A DNA stretch of 64,000 nucleotides, from NCBI RefSeq assembly GCF_035594125.1, contig NC_087156.1, forward strand, positions 15,436,997 through 15,500,996, given 5' to 3'. Origin of the DNA: Scylla paramamosain. Its lineage: Eukaryota > Arthropoda > Malacostraca > Decapoda > Portunidae. The position numbers and the translations under genes are program-made. Under the pieces are notes generated by a model. It was not told the origin of the DNA. It was given only the letters and a program-made list of their open reading frames with translations, and did no database searches. Below are positions 30,974 to 45,681 of the stretch, in pieces. The first letter of the stretch is position 1. Each line of letters starts with the position of its first letter.

Positions 30974-31144
30974 GCCAAGGAGCCATCGCCCAGAGTAGTA
31001 CTATCTTCGCTTAATTGAAAACCTTGATAAATGAAGGAAACACGAGGCCTCGGGTGCGTGCAAGTCATCCCTCCATAAATGCAGATCACTTTAGAACGTT
31101 ATTCATTTTCTTAGTTGCACACGTTGATGACTGATAACATTCCA

Positions 31145-31147
<3 letters not shown>

Positions 31148-31227
<80 letters not shown>

Positions 31228-31250
31228 CAAATATTAAAGGAACTTGTCTG

Positions 31251-31329
<79 letters not shown>
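31148..31329. repeat. (AG)n then (TG)n
   Basis: AG units (31,148-31,225) and TG units (31,254-31,329) are separated by 28 bp. Confidence 0.97.
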
Positions 31330-31331
<2 letters not shown>

Positions 31332-32791
31332 TGAGCTTCCTCTATCCAGTCAGCGAGCAAGTCAAGTCGCAAACAGGTGTGGAGGGTCACCTGAGCAGCA
31401 GGACCCAGGTGGCCTCCGGGTGGTGGCGGTGCGGCGTGACCCTTCCCGGGCTGCCTCGATCCCATCACCAGCCCCGCCCTGCCCTTCCTCCACGCCCCCA
31501 CGCCCCTGCTGAGGCTATTAAGTGACTTTTACTTCATGTCCCTTCACTTGGGTCGCATTAGGCAAGACCATTATACAGACTTTCTGGGTCCAAGCGGTCA
31601 AGGTGTGATGCGTAGAGGAGGGAACAACACTCGGGGATATTTGATTTGTCCCGCGCCTATATACTACATGAGAAGGCTGAAATGCCCTTTAAATTACAAT
31701 ACGGTGGCTTTTTGCAGCATCCTGAACAGCACCGTCATGGCTGCCAATCAGATAACAAAAGCAATCGTGCAGATGTCATTCAGACTTTAATTGGAGTATG
31801 ATGACTTGTAGGAGCGGTGTTTATGCCTCGTATCAGCGGCTTTGTTTTGAGAATTAAGGCCAGATTATCTTTGTCGCATTTTAATTTGTGGGTTGTGTTA
31901 CTCGCGGACCCGCCAGAAAAAAAAACAACAGCAAAAAATGAAATCATCCAACGCTAACGGAAGACAAACAATGAGAATAAGATTTAATTTTAACATTCAC
32001 TGATTCAGAAGGACAGATAAAGGAAGGGAAGGAGGCAAGGAAAGTAATGGAGCGAGGAGGGTGACCTTCGGCATGGTGGGCGATGATAATAGAGCGCTAG
32101 TCACTTCTTGTCAAAACCTTTCTGTCCGCGCCGCCTCATCACCGTCACCGTCAGGCATTAGCGTGCTGCTCTACATGACGTTAAACTGCGAACACTGTAA
32201 ACAACGAGCCACTCCTTGTAAAAGTTCAGCCCAGGTGGAAAGTCTCGTGTCACCGCGAGGCTCACCCAAATAAACACAACGCCTATGATCATGTTTGTCG
32301 AAAGCTTAAAACTCCACCCGTCAGTCATTCCTCGGAGCTTTACTCTTTAGCCTTACTCATCCCTCGGGACTGTTGGCCGCATGACTAATCCCGAAGCTCC
32401 ACAACAATAAACACAGACGTGAATGGGGCGTCACACAGCGTTTAGTGCAATTTCAAAGAGCGTTGGGATTAGTTTTGGTGTTTAGGGCGACGGGAGGGAG
32501 AGAGGTGGGAGTGCCGGCAGTGGTGGTGGTAGTGGTGGTGCTGTGTTCAATTGTGTGCGCCCTGATGATCCCTGAGAGTCTGCAAGGGCGATCGGAACAC
32601 CTGTCGAACGCCGCCAGCCCCAGGCACTACTTGGATCAACGCTATTCTGTCCAGGAGAATGCGATTAATGTTCCTCGTCCCCATGTTCATTTTTCGATTT
32701 GCAGTCCCTCAGTAGCGTGTGTTGCCAGGGAAGAGCACCGTGTACTCACCTGCCAAGACCTGATCGACTTTTTTTATTCGGTGTGGGTGTA

Positions 32792-32796
<5 letters not shown>
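31330..32796. other. Anonymous stretch, no gene
   Basis: GC-rich with CpGs at 31.36-31.51 kb, otherwise balanced. A GGT-rich patch lies at 32,518-32,545. Frames of 70-147 codons carry no recognisable domain. Confidence 0.55.

Positions 32797-32873
<77 letters not shown>
32797..32873. repeat. (TC)n microsatellite
   Basis: About 38 TC units. The next 350 bp (32.94-33.23 kb) is C-rich on the plus strand with no gene. Confidence 0.97.
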
Positions 32874-32878
<5 letters not shown>

Positions 32879-33405
32879 CAAGTGCTAATCTATTTACGAG
32901 TATAGGAATATTCGTTCGGTATTCCCAGCGACAAGACCATATTACCAGCCCTCCCTCCCCTTCAATCCCGCCTTCCCTCCCTCCACCACCAAACCACCGC
33001 ACCACCACACAACAGCAGCGCCACACAATGCAATCGTATACCCTGCCCATTCCAGACCCATCACATCTACTCTATAATACACCAACCGCCCGTTCCCACC
33101 CGCCTCCACAGCACATACAGCCCACCCACTCTGTCACCTCACCCAAAGCAAACCAGCAAACTCCCACTGCCTCCCTCCACGCGTCCCCGCCCGCCCACTC
33201 ACTGACACTCTCCCCTCCGCCTTGAAGGAGATTATATACATGTGGCTGGATTAAAATAGCGCCATACCCAGCGTGACTAAGGGAAATTAAAGGTTCTCAC
33301 CCTTCTAATGTTTGCTTATTAACGACCGTGCTATGGTAATGGGTCTATGTTACTTTATTATGTGTAGGTGGAGGAAAAAGTAAAGATGTGTGGGAGAAAA
33401 TAAGA

Positions 33406-33406
<1 letters not shown>

Positions 33407-33486
<80 letters not shown>
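33407..33486. repeat. (TC)n microsatellite
   Basis: About 40 TC units. Confidence 0.97.
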
Positions 33487-33489
<3 letters not shown>

Positions 33490-33595
33490 ACCAAAGAACT
33501 TTTTGTTCATTTCTTCTTTTGTTTTCTTCATCGTTTTTTTTCAATATTTTTCTTTTTATCGTAAGTGTTGGATCACTATGTTTTGTTGCAATATA

Positions 33596-33715
33596 TTATC
33601 TATTTACTCTGATCTATCTATCTAATTACCTATCTATCCATCTGAATGTCCATCTACCTATCTGCCTAGCTATCTGTCTGTTTGTCACTCGAACTGTCTG
33701 TCCGTTTACGTCTCT
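33596..33715. repeat. Degenerate (TCTA/TCTG)n
   Basis: Repeated TCTA, CCTA, TCTG and TCCA tetramers indicate an eroded tetranucleotide microsatellite. Confidence 0.75.

Positions 33716-37933
<4,218 letters not shown>

Positions 37934-38021
<88 letters not shown>
37934..38021. repeat. (GA)n microsatellite
   Basis: About 44 GA units. Confidence 0.97.
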
Positions 38022-38023
<2 letters not shown>

Positions 38024-38425
38024 GAAGAAACTAACATAAACTGACTGTCTCAGGAGAAGTGCCACTGGTTTTATACGTACTAAAATGTCTGCCTTTAAAA
38101 TTACCATCACGCAGATATTTCCTCCACCGATTACTCAGCAGCAGCCACACAACAATATTCTTCATTTATGTAAACAAAAGTGCATTCCTCGCCTCGTCCT
38201 AAAATAAACGCGACTCGTTTTGAAATTCCCGAGTGTGTATATAATGGGGAATTATCACTGGCTTTCCCTAATTCACTTGAAGACGCTGTAACTGATACTG
38301 CATAATGAAACCCTAATTACTCGTGCAGTCAGGGGAGTCAAGGCAAGCATCATTAGCCCGGTGGGAGATAAGGTGAGCAAGGGTCCCACTCACCTTAACC
38401 TGGCCACAGCACCTGCCGCCTACAT

Positions 38426-38428
<3 letters not shown>

Positions 38429-38496
<68 letters not shown>
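38429..38496. repeat. (CT)n microsatellite
   Basis: About 34 CT units. Flanks at 38.02-38.43 and 38.50-39.23 kb hold nothing recognisable. Confidence 0.97.
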
Positions 38497-38500
<4 letters not shown>

Positions 38501-39236
38501 CTCTTTTAAGTAAGTTTTCACTCATATTTTTGCCTTTGGGAAAAAGGAAATAGTTCTGACACATTAATGGAAACTGCCAATAGACACTTAAAGGACCATC
38601 GGAGTCGACAATACTGATAACTACGGCCAAGGTTAAGGCAGCACATGAATTCCTCTTTACTTTCAGTCTTGTTCTGTCCACTTTACTAGTGCAAAAGTTA
38701 ACCAATTACTCCTTCATCCCTTCCATCCCTGGAGTTACTTACGTCTTCCTGGTTTTGCATTTCCTCCTGTCTACGACCTAAATATTCCAAAAAGGGGAGA
38801 ATCTGGACATTTCTCAAAACTAAATTTGGCTGATTCCTTAGGCTCTTCTAACTCTTTCTAGGAGCGGCAATCCGGAATATATATTTTTTTCTTTAGTAAT
38901 TTTTGTGTCGTTTGCTTGTCTTCCTGATACGTAGAAAAAAATATTTAAGGGCTTATCAGTGTTACGGAGAATTCACCGTAAATTGTATAGAGATAATTTT
39001 CACCTCCCGACGAATTCGATAGAAGAGAGGCGGCGGCGAAGGAGGCAAAAAGCAAGAGGAAGAGGATACTGGGGCGGGTGCTTCTGAGGGAGTGAGTGTG
39101 GAATGCCTATGACTGGAGGGAATGGCAATGGAAACTTGTTGAATGGAGCAGGTAGGAGGTGATTTAATGGGAAGGTAGCTAATGGACGGTTATAAATGAT
39201 AAATACAGCAAAAAGCATATAATTAGGGACCATGAA

Positions 39237-39331
<95 letters not shown>
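39237..39331. repeat. (CT)n microsatellite
   Basis: About 47 CT units with one TT interruption near the start. It is opposed to the GA array 94 bp downstream. Confidence 0.97.
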
Positions 39332-39334
<3 letters not shown>

Positions 39335-39421
39335 CCCTCCATGTATAAGAGAGTGTGTGTGTGTGCGCGCGTGCGTGCTTGCCTACATGTAGGAAATAGT
39401 CCATGGAAATTATGTACACAT

Positions 39422-39542
<121 letters not shown>

Positions 39543-39781
39543 AAAAAAAATGAGAAGTATGGTAATCATTATAAATCACCATTAAGGAAAGCGAATTTGT
39601 ACAGATAAACACAAACTAGCAATTTACACCAATAATAACAATAAACACCAGGCCCTTTATTTGCTGCACTGTACTCTGTCTAACGATACCGCAAAAGAAG
39701 TTCCCAGACTCCACTACATTAAAAATTTCACTCTCATCGCAAAAAGTACTACCTACGAACATGCCACGAATAATTGGCGAT

Positions 39782-39957
39782 GGAACCACGTAAAAAAAAA
39801 AAAAAAAAAACGCTATTTTCTTACAAATTCCACGCTGGCCTTTGTTAGGTGGTTAGTTCATAGGTGTCGTGGAACTATGTAAAAAAAAAAAAAAAAAACG
39901 TTATATCCTTACAAATTCTACGCTGGCCTTTGTTAGTTGGCTGGTTCATAGGTGTCA
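39782..39957. repeat. Tandem duplication, 89-bp unit
   Basis: Two head-to-tail copies (39,782-39,870 and 39,871-39,957) each begin GGAAC, then an A-run of about 18, then ACGYTAT. Both end GTTCATAGGTGTC. They differ at roughly 10 positions, so the duplication is not recent. Confidence 0.88.
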
Positions 39958-40501
39958 TTTGCAGTGCTCGGGTTGCGGGTGCGTGTCGCCGCTAATCAGC
40001 TCCAGGCCCTCCCTGGCGAACCGTCGTTAATGCTTCACACGTACGTAAAAACCATTACGACCACTACCCAGCGCTCACCCCAAGGCTCACCTTCCCTGCT
40101 CCTGCCCTCTTCCCCCCACAATTAGCAGGGTCGTAATGAGACCTGACGTGTGTGACTGCGACGCTCTTACCTGCAACGATGACGCCTCGCCTGCCTCCCT
40201 CTCTCTCTGCTCCATCTCTCCCTCACTCCTTTTTCTCACTTGTTACTCTCATTATAGCCCGGGGCGCCTCATCCGCTCCCTCGTCCCTCAGCCTTCACGG
40301 TGGTGGTGACACGCGTGCTCATACTGCAGGTAACAGGGCGCAGCGACTCATTAGGTGGAGGCAATTAGATACGAGTATAGATTCCAGGTGGGGTGGTGGC
40401 GGGGCGAGGCACTGGCCGGCCAGCGACGGTGTGTTAGTGTCGCATATCATCTGTCTTGTGGTAATTGCGCTTGACGCTCATGTTTCTTGCATTAGGAGAC
40501 G

Positions 40502-40504
<3 letters not shown>
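39958..40504. other. Anonymous stretch, no gene
   Basis: GC-rich, pyrimidine-rich in part (40.18-40.30 kb). The 171-codon frame at 40,152-40,667 reads into the GT array and shows no domain. Confidence 0.55.
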
Positions 40505-40566
<62 letters not shown>

Positions 40567-40574
40567 TGTGTGTT
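40505..40574. repeat. (TG)n microsatellite
   Basis: About 33 TG units with one TCTG variant near the 3' end. Confidence 0.97.
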
Positions 40575-40788
40575 TCAAAAGCTGTCCCATCTGTTCTTGC
40601 TCTATTATCATACTTGATGTTTCACGTCTCAGATCATATGACACAACTCGTATTACAGGTTGTCTAGAGATGAGCGCCCCATACGCAGCACTAGTAATTA
40701 TTAACCTTGAACATGCAAACCACACTTATATTTCTACACCTCATCATTTCTGGTGCCGTGTCCTGTCGTTTTTTTGCAAATAAGATCT

Positions 40789-40916
40789 TAGCAAAGCGTC
40801 GGGCAAAGATGCTATTTTGGCAGTGAATGTTTGAGACCCAGACCTAATTGGCAAAAATATGCTTTGGTGTCATATATGGATAATAAAGGCAATTATAAGA
40901 GTAAATTTAGGGTAGA
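40789..40916 (+). repeat. Unnamed dispersed repeat, copy A
   Basis: About 128 bp that recurs in inverse orientation at 50,034-50,165. Shared blocks include GATGCTATTTTGGCAGTG, TGTTTGAGACCC, and GGCAAAAATATGCTTTGGTG. The two copies look roughly 80-85% identical by eye. There is no open frame and no tRNA-like box, so it may be a MITE or SINE fragment. Confidence 0.8.
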
Positions 40917-41054
40917 GAAATATCCCGCAGCGCTTGAACAAGCTTATTACTGGCCACTCTGTCTTTGTCTTTGCTGCGATCTATTAATAATATATACAGA
41001 TTAGTTTTCTTCCAATAAGTAAAGTCATTCTTGGAGTCAGCTGGCATCCCCTAG

Positions 41055-41298
41055 CATCCTGGCTACGCTGAGGCGTTTATTCAGAAACGCTTTGGTCTCA
41101 CCACGACTGTTTTCAAGGCCACAGAGATGATTAACTGGGTTCTCAAGTGTGTTTCTCCTGTTAGTAATGTAGAAATATTGCTAAAACCGTAAAAAAAAAA
41201 ACACCCTTACAAACCCGTGTCACTTCACCACAACTGTTGAAAACAGTCGTAGTCAGACAGCTGAGCGTTTCTGATTACACGCCTGAGTTGCCAGGCTG
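41055..41298. mobile_element. Fold-back (MITE-like) element
   Basis: Long imperfect inverted repeats: 41,055-41,116 pairs with 41,237-41,298. Strong blocks are CCTGGC, AGGCGT, TCAGAAACGCT and ACGACTGTTTTCAA on one arm and their complements on the other. Weaker pairing continues inward to a central A-run near 41,192-41,202. About 244 bp, no coding capacity, as expected for a non-autonomous DNA element. It ends about 22 bp before the LINE 3' end. I cannot fix a target duplication. Confidence 0.7.
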
Positions 41299-41319
41299 TT
41301 TAGATGTCAACTGGTGCCA

Positions 41320-41338
41320 CATAAGAACATAAGAAATA
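41320..41338 (-). repeat. LINE 3'-terminal octamer repeat
   Basis: On the minus strand the element ends TTCTTATGTTCTTATG, two tandem octamers. CR1-clade LINEs are known to end in short 8-mer repeats rather than poly(A). Confidence 0.7.
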
Positions 41339-41399
41339 AGGGAAGCTGCAAGAAGCGACCAGGCTTACACGTGGCAGTCGATGTATGAAACACACCTAC

Positions 41400-44300
41400 C
41401 TATTTCCATCTGTTATCCCCATCCATAAACTTGTCTAATCTTCTCTTAAACTATCTAGTGTCCTAGCACTAACTACATGATTACTGAGTCCGTTCCACTC
41501 ATCTACCACTCTATTTGAGAACCAATTTTTTCCTATCTCCTTCCTAAACCTAATTTTTTTAAGCTTGAACCCGTTTTTTTTTTTTTTTTGTTCTATCCTG
41601 GTTGCTGATCCTAAGAATTTTGCTTACATCTCCCTTGTTATAACCCTTATACCATTTAAAGACTTCTATCAGGTCCCCTCTTAACCTACGTCTCTCTAAA
41701 GAATGTAAATTTAACAGCTTCAACCTCGCCTCGTAAAGAATACTCCTTATCCCCTGTATCCTTTTAGTCATTCTCCTCTGTACTGATTCTAATAGACCTA
41801 TATCTTTCCTGTAATGTGGGGACCAGAACTGCACAGCGTAGTCTAGATGAAGTCTGACCAGCGCCAAGTATAACTTTAATATTACTTCCGGCCTTCTACT
41901 TTTAACACTCCTAAAAATTAATCCTAGTACCCTATTTGCCTTGTTTCTGGCTTCTATGCATTGTTTCCCTAGACGGAGTTCAGAGCTAACTATAACTCCT
42001 AAATCTTTCTCGTACTCTTTACCTACCAGAGTTTGGTTTTTTAATGTGTACCTATTGTGTGGGTTTCCTCTACCTACGCTAAGCACTTTGCATTTATTGA
42101 TATTAAATTGCATTTGCCATCTATCCGTCCATTCATTCATTCTATCTAAGTCTGCCTGCAAGGCGATGGCATCCGATTCTGACCTAATTAACCTACCTAT
42201 CTTTGTGTCATCCGCAAATTTACTAACATCACTACTAATTCCATTATCCAAGTCATTGATATATATTAGAAATAACAATAGCCCTAATACTGATCCCTGT
42301 GGCACCCCACTGATTACATGACCCCACTCGGATTTCGAGCCGTTTATTACCACTCTCTGTCGCCTGTTACCAAGCCATGACCCTATCCAGCCTAACACCT
42401 TCCCATCTATCCCGTGTGCCCTAACCTTTCTCAGGAGCCTTTGACTGGGTACCTTGTCAAAGGCTTTACTAAAGTCCAGGTATAAGATATCATAACTATC
42501 ACCATTATCTACTGCCTCGTACACCTTACTGTAAAAACTTAACAAGTTTGTCAGGCAAGACTTCCCCTTCGTGAAGCCATGCTGTGACTGATTTATCAAG
42601 TTATGTTTGTCTAAATGTTCCCTAATGTTCCTCGCTATTATTGACTCTAACATTTTACCTACAACTGAAGTTAAGCTGACAGGTCTATAATTAGACGCTA
42701 AAGTTTTATCTCCTTTCTTAAAGATGGGTACTACATTAGCCTGCCTCCACATTACTGGTACCTCACCCGACTCCAGTGATTTCCTAAAGACAGAAACTAG
42801 CGGCTCACTAATAATCTCTTTACATTCCTTAAGTACTCTGGGATATATTTCATCAGGTCCTGGTGACTTGAACTTTTTTAGCCTATCTATCTCCTGTTCC
42901 ACTATCTCCCTAGTTATGGAAATATCTGTCAGCTTCTCATTCTCATCTGCTCTAAACACCTGTTCACTATCTGGCATATCCTGCATGTTTTCCTGGGTGA
43001 AGACAGTTAAAAAACAATCATTCAGAAGTTTACTTATCTCCTCCCCAGAACTAACCAGCTCCCCATCTGCTACCTTTAATGGACCTACAGTATCCTTATT
43101 CTTCGTCCTGTATACCTGATAAAATCACTTGGGGTCCGTCTTCGCCTGGCTGGCTACCTTTAATTCATAATTGTCCTTAGCTTTCCTCGTTAACTTCCTG
43201 ACTGTTCTAACTAATTTATTATATTGTGTCCTTAAAACTTCTTCACCTGCCCTTAATCTCTTATATATACTTCTCTTACGCCCTATATAATGCTTTAACC
43301 TAGCAGTCATCCATTTAGGGTAATTTTTTTTGTGATCTTATTGTTCTATACGGGATATTTGCTAACTGACCTGTATGAACTTTATCTACGAAATATTTAT
43401 ACAATTCATCTACATTTACTTCACCTAATCCCTCATCTCGTCCCCTACCATCCTCTCCACTCCCTCATCTACTCGCCTCGACCTCACCTCTCTCATTTCA
43501 GCATGAACTGACATTCCAACATACTCACACCTATCTCCCCCTTCCTCTTTCCTCCTCCCTTCCGGACACATCTTCCCTCCTCTTGTCCTACACCCTCACG
43601 CCTCACCTCACCTCTCTCATCCTGCCTTATCTCTTTGAACTCCGTCCCTGACCTGACCTCACCCTGCATCCTTTGCCAGTCGACTCCTTGGAGGTACCTT
43701 TTTAATTCTTCAAAATCTGCTCTCCTAAAGTCAGGTATTTTACTAGTGTTTTTGTTTCTAACAGTTTCTTCCCATTCTATATTGTACCTAATTTCCCTAT
43801 GGTCACTGTTACCTAGCTGTCCTCCAACCTCTACCTGCGTGACTGCTTCCTCCCTGTTAGTAAGAATTAAATCTAGAATATTATTCCCCTTTGTGGGTTC
43901 TACGACTACCTGTTTTAAAAAATTATCCTGAATTACCTCAATGAAATTCCTCTGCTTCCTTGTTACCCACCATCAGACTCCAGTCGATATTCCTAAAATT
44001 AAAATCTACCACACATACCTGACTGTACCTGCCTGCTCTATTTAATTCCTGCCACAGTGAGGTGTTAATTTTCTCTGTACTGGTCGGTGGTCTGTAAACT
44101 ACCCCTAGTACTACTGACTGCGATCCTTCCTTAATATCTATCCATATCGACTCTGCTTTGTTATCTGTTTTAATTCTATTGTTCATACAACACTGTAATG
44201 TGTCCCTAACGTATAACGCGACGCCTCCTCCTCTCCTGTTTTCCCTATCTTTATAGAACATTGTATACCCATCTATCTTAACCTCTAGATTAAATACTTT

Positions 44301-44438
44301 TCCTGACATATCTAACCAAGTTTCAGTTAAAGCAATGATATCAAATTTCTCTGCACTCGCTATTCCTCTAAGCAAGTCTATTTTATTCAGAATACTTCTA
44401 CAGTTTATGTAGTAAACACTTAAGCTATTTCTCACCAT
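41400..44438 (-). pseudogene. LINE ORF2: APE endonuclease + reverse transcriptase, disrupted
   Basis: This encoded the retrotransposition polyprotein that nicks target DNA and copies the LINE RNA. The endonuclease frame (44,438-43,938) shows YINCRSILNK, the catalytic-site IIALTETWLD, GGGVALYVRD and VVLGVVYRPP. Its usual GDFN box reads VDFN. The SDH histidine box (GNSDH) lies beyond a frameshift near 43,945 caused by an apparent extra T. The linker is then lost in a purine-rich insertion (about 43,433-43,660). A shift at an A-run near 43,322 restores a frame, which is cut by a TGA at 43,125-43,127. The reverse-transcriptase part (42,986-41,559, 475 residues) is open, with LYLDFSKAFD (about residues 168-177), SGVPQGSVLG (about 226-235) and FADD (257-260). 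An expanded A-tract at 41,573-41,590 and a single-base shift near 41,448 scramble the C-terminus. The nominal end is the stop at 41,400-41,402. Confidence 0.92.
43433..43660. repeat. Purine-rich insertion/expansion inside LINE ORF2
   Basis: About 230 bp, pyrimidine-rich on the plus strand. It interrupts the endonuclease-to-RT linker and adds stop codons. CCTCACCTCTCTCAT occurs twice, at 43,482-43,496 and 43,606-43,620, 124 bp apart, which suggests an internal duplication. The limits are approximate because the element consensus is not available. Confidence 0.5.
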
Positions 44439-44514
44439 CCCTGAGCTAGCTACCTTTCTAGATTTAACTAATTTGCCCCTCGCCTTCTCTTCACTACCCC
44501 TTCCTCCCTCCCGA

Positions 44515-45226
44515 CTAACGAAAAAAGTGCTGGAGTGCAGTTACCTCCCGCTCGAGTGTTTCAGCCAAAACACGAACACCCTGACGTGACAAATGCACTC
44601 CATCCCTGGCGTACAAGGTGTCCCTGCCATAGAAAAGGTCCCAGTTGTCGATGAACGTCCATCCATTACTCCTACAATGATTTGCGAGCCTGCGATTCAC
44701 TGTAATAGCCCTGGACAGCCACTCAGCACCAACTCCCCTCCTCGGCAAGACACCACATACCACGAGGATCCCTCCCTTGTCCCTAATCCTGTCCAAAGCC
44801 TGTCGAAACCTCCTGATAAGCTCCTCACTCCTGACCTTACCAAGGTCATTCCCTCCCGCACTGAGAAAAACAATGGGCTTGGTCCCATCTTTTTCCAAGC
44901 ACGTGTCTAGCCTATCAGCTACCTTCCCTATCCCGGCCCCCGGCAAACACACCCTCGACCTACGCTTCCTATCACTAGCACAGAACGCACTATTTAAATG
45001 CCTAACCTATCACCAAATACAAACACTCTACCTTGGGGCAGGGTAACTGCATCTGCCCCCTCCTTCTTGCCTCCTCCCGCCCTATCCACCTCCTTCTCCT
45101 TCCCTTCCTCCAGCACATTGAAGGGATTCTTCGTCTCCACGCAAGGTGCCCTGAGGACCTTCACCCTCTTGGCTCCCCTGCACACAACCGACCACTGCTC
45201 CTCCGTCGCCTTACTAGGTAAGGTGA
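44515..45226 (-). pseudogene. LINE ORF1, 3' part: SGNH esterase-like domain
   Basis: This is the downstream part of the ORF1 protein. It reads from the MULE insertion site through KNPFNVLEEG to VFGDRL, the block I position, where SGNH/GDSL esterases have GDSL. The nucleophile serine position is arginine here. A one-base frameshift near 45,000 follows. Reading resumes as RVCLPGAGIGKVADRL, with LSAGGNDLGK (block III asparagine) and, near the end, DGVHLSRQG (block V Asp-x-x-His). It stops at 44,515. Esterase domains in ORF1 are known from CR1-group LINEs, where a role in membrane or lipid interaction has been suggested. With the Ser changed and the frame broken, this copy should be catalytically dead. 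ORF2 begins 77 bp downstream in a different frame. Confidence 0.85.
45217..45226. repeat. Left target-site duplication of the MULE
   Basis: GGTAAGGTGA, identical to 47,541-47,550. The base before it is A on both sides, so an 11-bp duplication is also possible. MULEs typically make 8-11 bp duplications. Confidence 0.88.
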
Positions 45227-45340
45227 ATGTAGGATATTTTGGCCACGGACATTTTGGCTACGGACACTTTGGTCATTGGCCACCAAACTAGGACGGTTTG
45301 GCCACGGCAGCAAACCTTAGGAGGATGTTTTGGCCACGAA
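45227..45340 (+). repeat. MULE left inverted terminus
   Basis: At least four copies of a TTTTGGCCACGGA-like unit, in variant forms GGCTACGG, GGTCAT and GGCCACGA. The first 30 bases match, in inverse orientation, an internal unit of the right end (47,421-47,451) better than the outermost right unit. Confidence 0.85.
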
Positions 45341-45494
45341 AAATTCACAGTACTGTTCTTTATTTTTCACATATTTTTTTTTCACTTATAATTCGTGATT
45401 GTGAAAATGTCTGACCAGTTTACTTCTTACTTGATTAATTACTTACTTAACTTGATTAATCTTACCAGATTACCTTACTTAATTAATCATTACC

Positions 45495-45558
<64 letters not shown>

Positions 45559-45681
45559 AGATCTTTTACTGCCATACGAGTTTGTTTTGAACTGTGAAGC
45601 AGTTGGTGGTTTGTGAGGTTTCTGACCGAGGTGAGGAACAGCCTGATTGGAGCTACTTTGCACAGTACTTACTACTCCACC
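45341..45681 (+). promoter_or_regulatory. MULE 5' non-coding region with (AG)n
   Basis: AT-rich sequence between the left terminus and the transposase start. It includes a perfect (AG)n array at 45,499-45,555. No canonical TATA box stands out. The region should hold the element's promoter by position only, which is inference. Confidence 0.4.

Noticed and set aside
40505..40574. Cys/Val repeat proteins from GT arrays here and at about 15 other sites
   Set aside because: Poly-Val-Cys and poly-His-Thr frames are simple translations of GT/CA repeats.
41941..43119. Plus-strand frames opposite the reverse transcriptase (41,941-42,321 and 42,724-43,119)
   Set aside because: Antisense shadows of the clearly recognised minus-strand RT.
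45613..45681. Upstream extension of the transposase to a GTG
   Set aside because: Eukaryotic translation rarely starts at GTG, and the ATG at 45,682 has a strong CCACCATG context.
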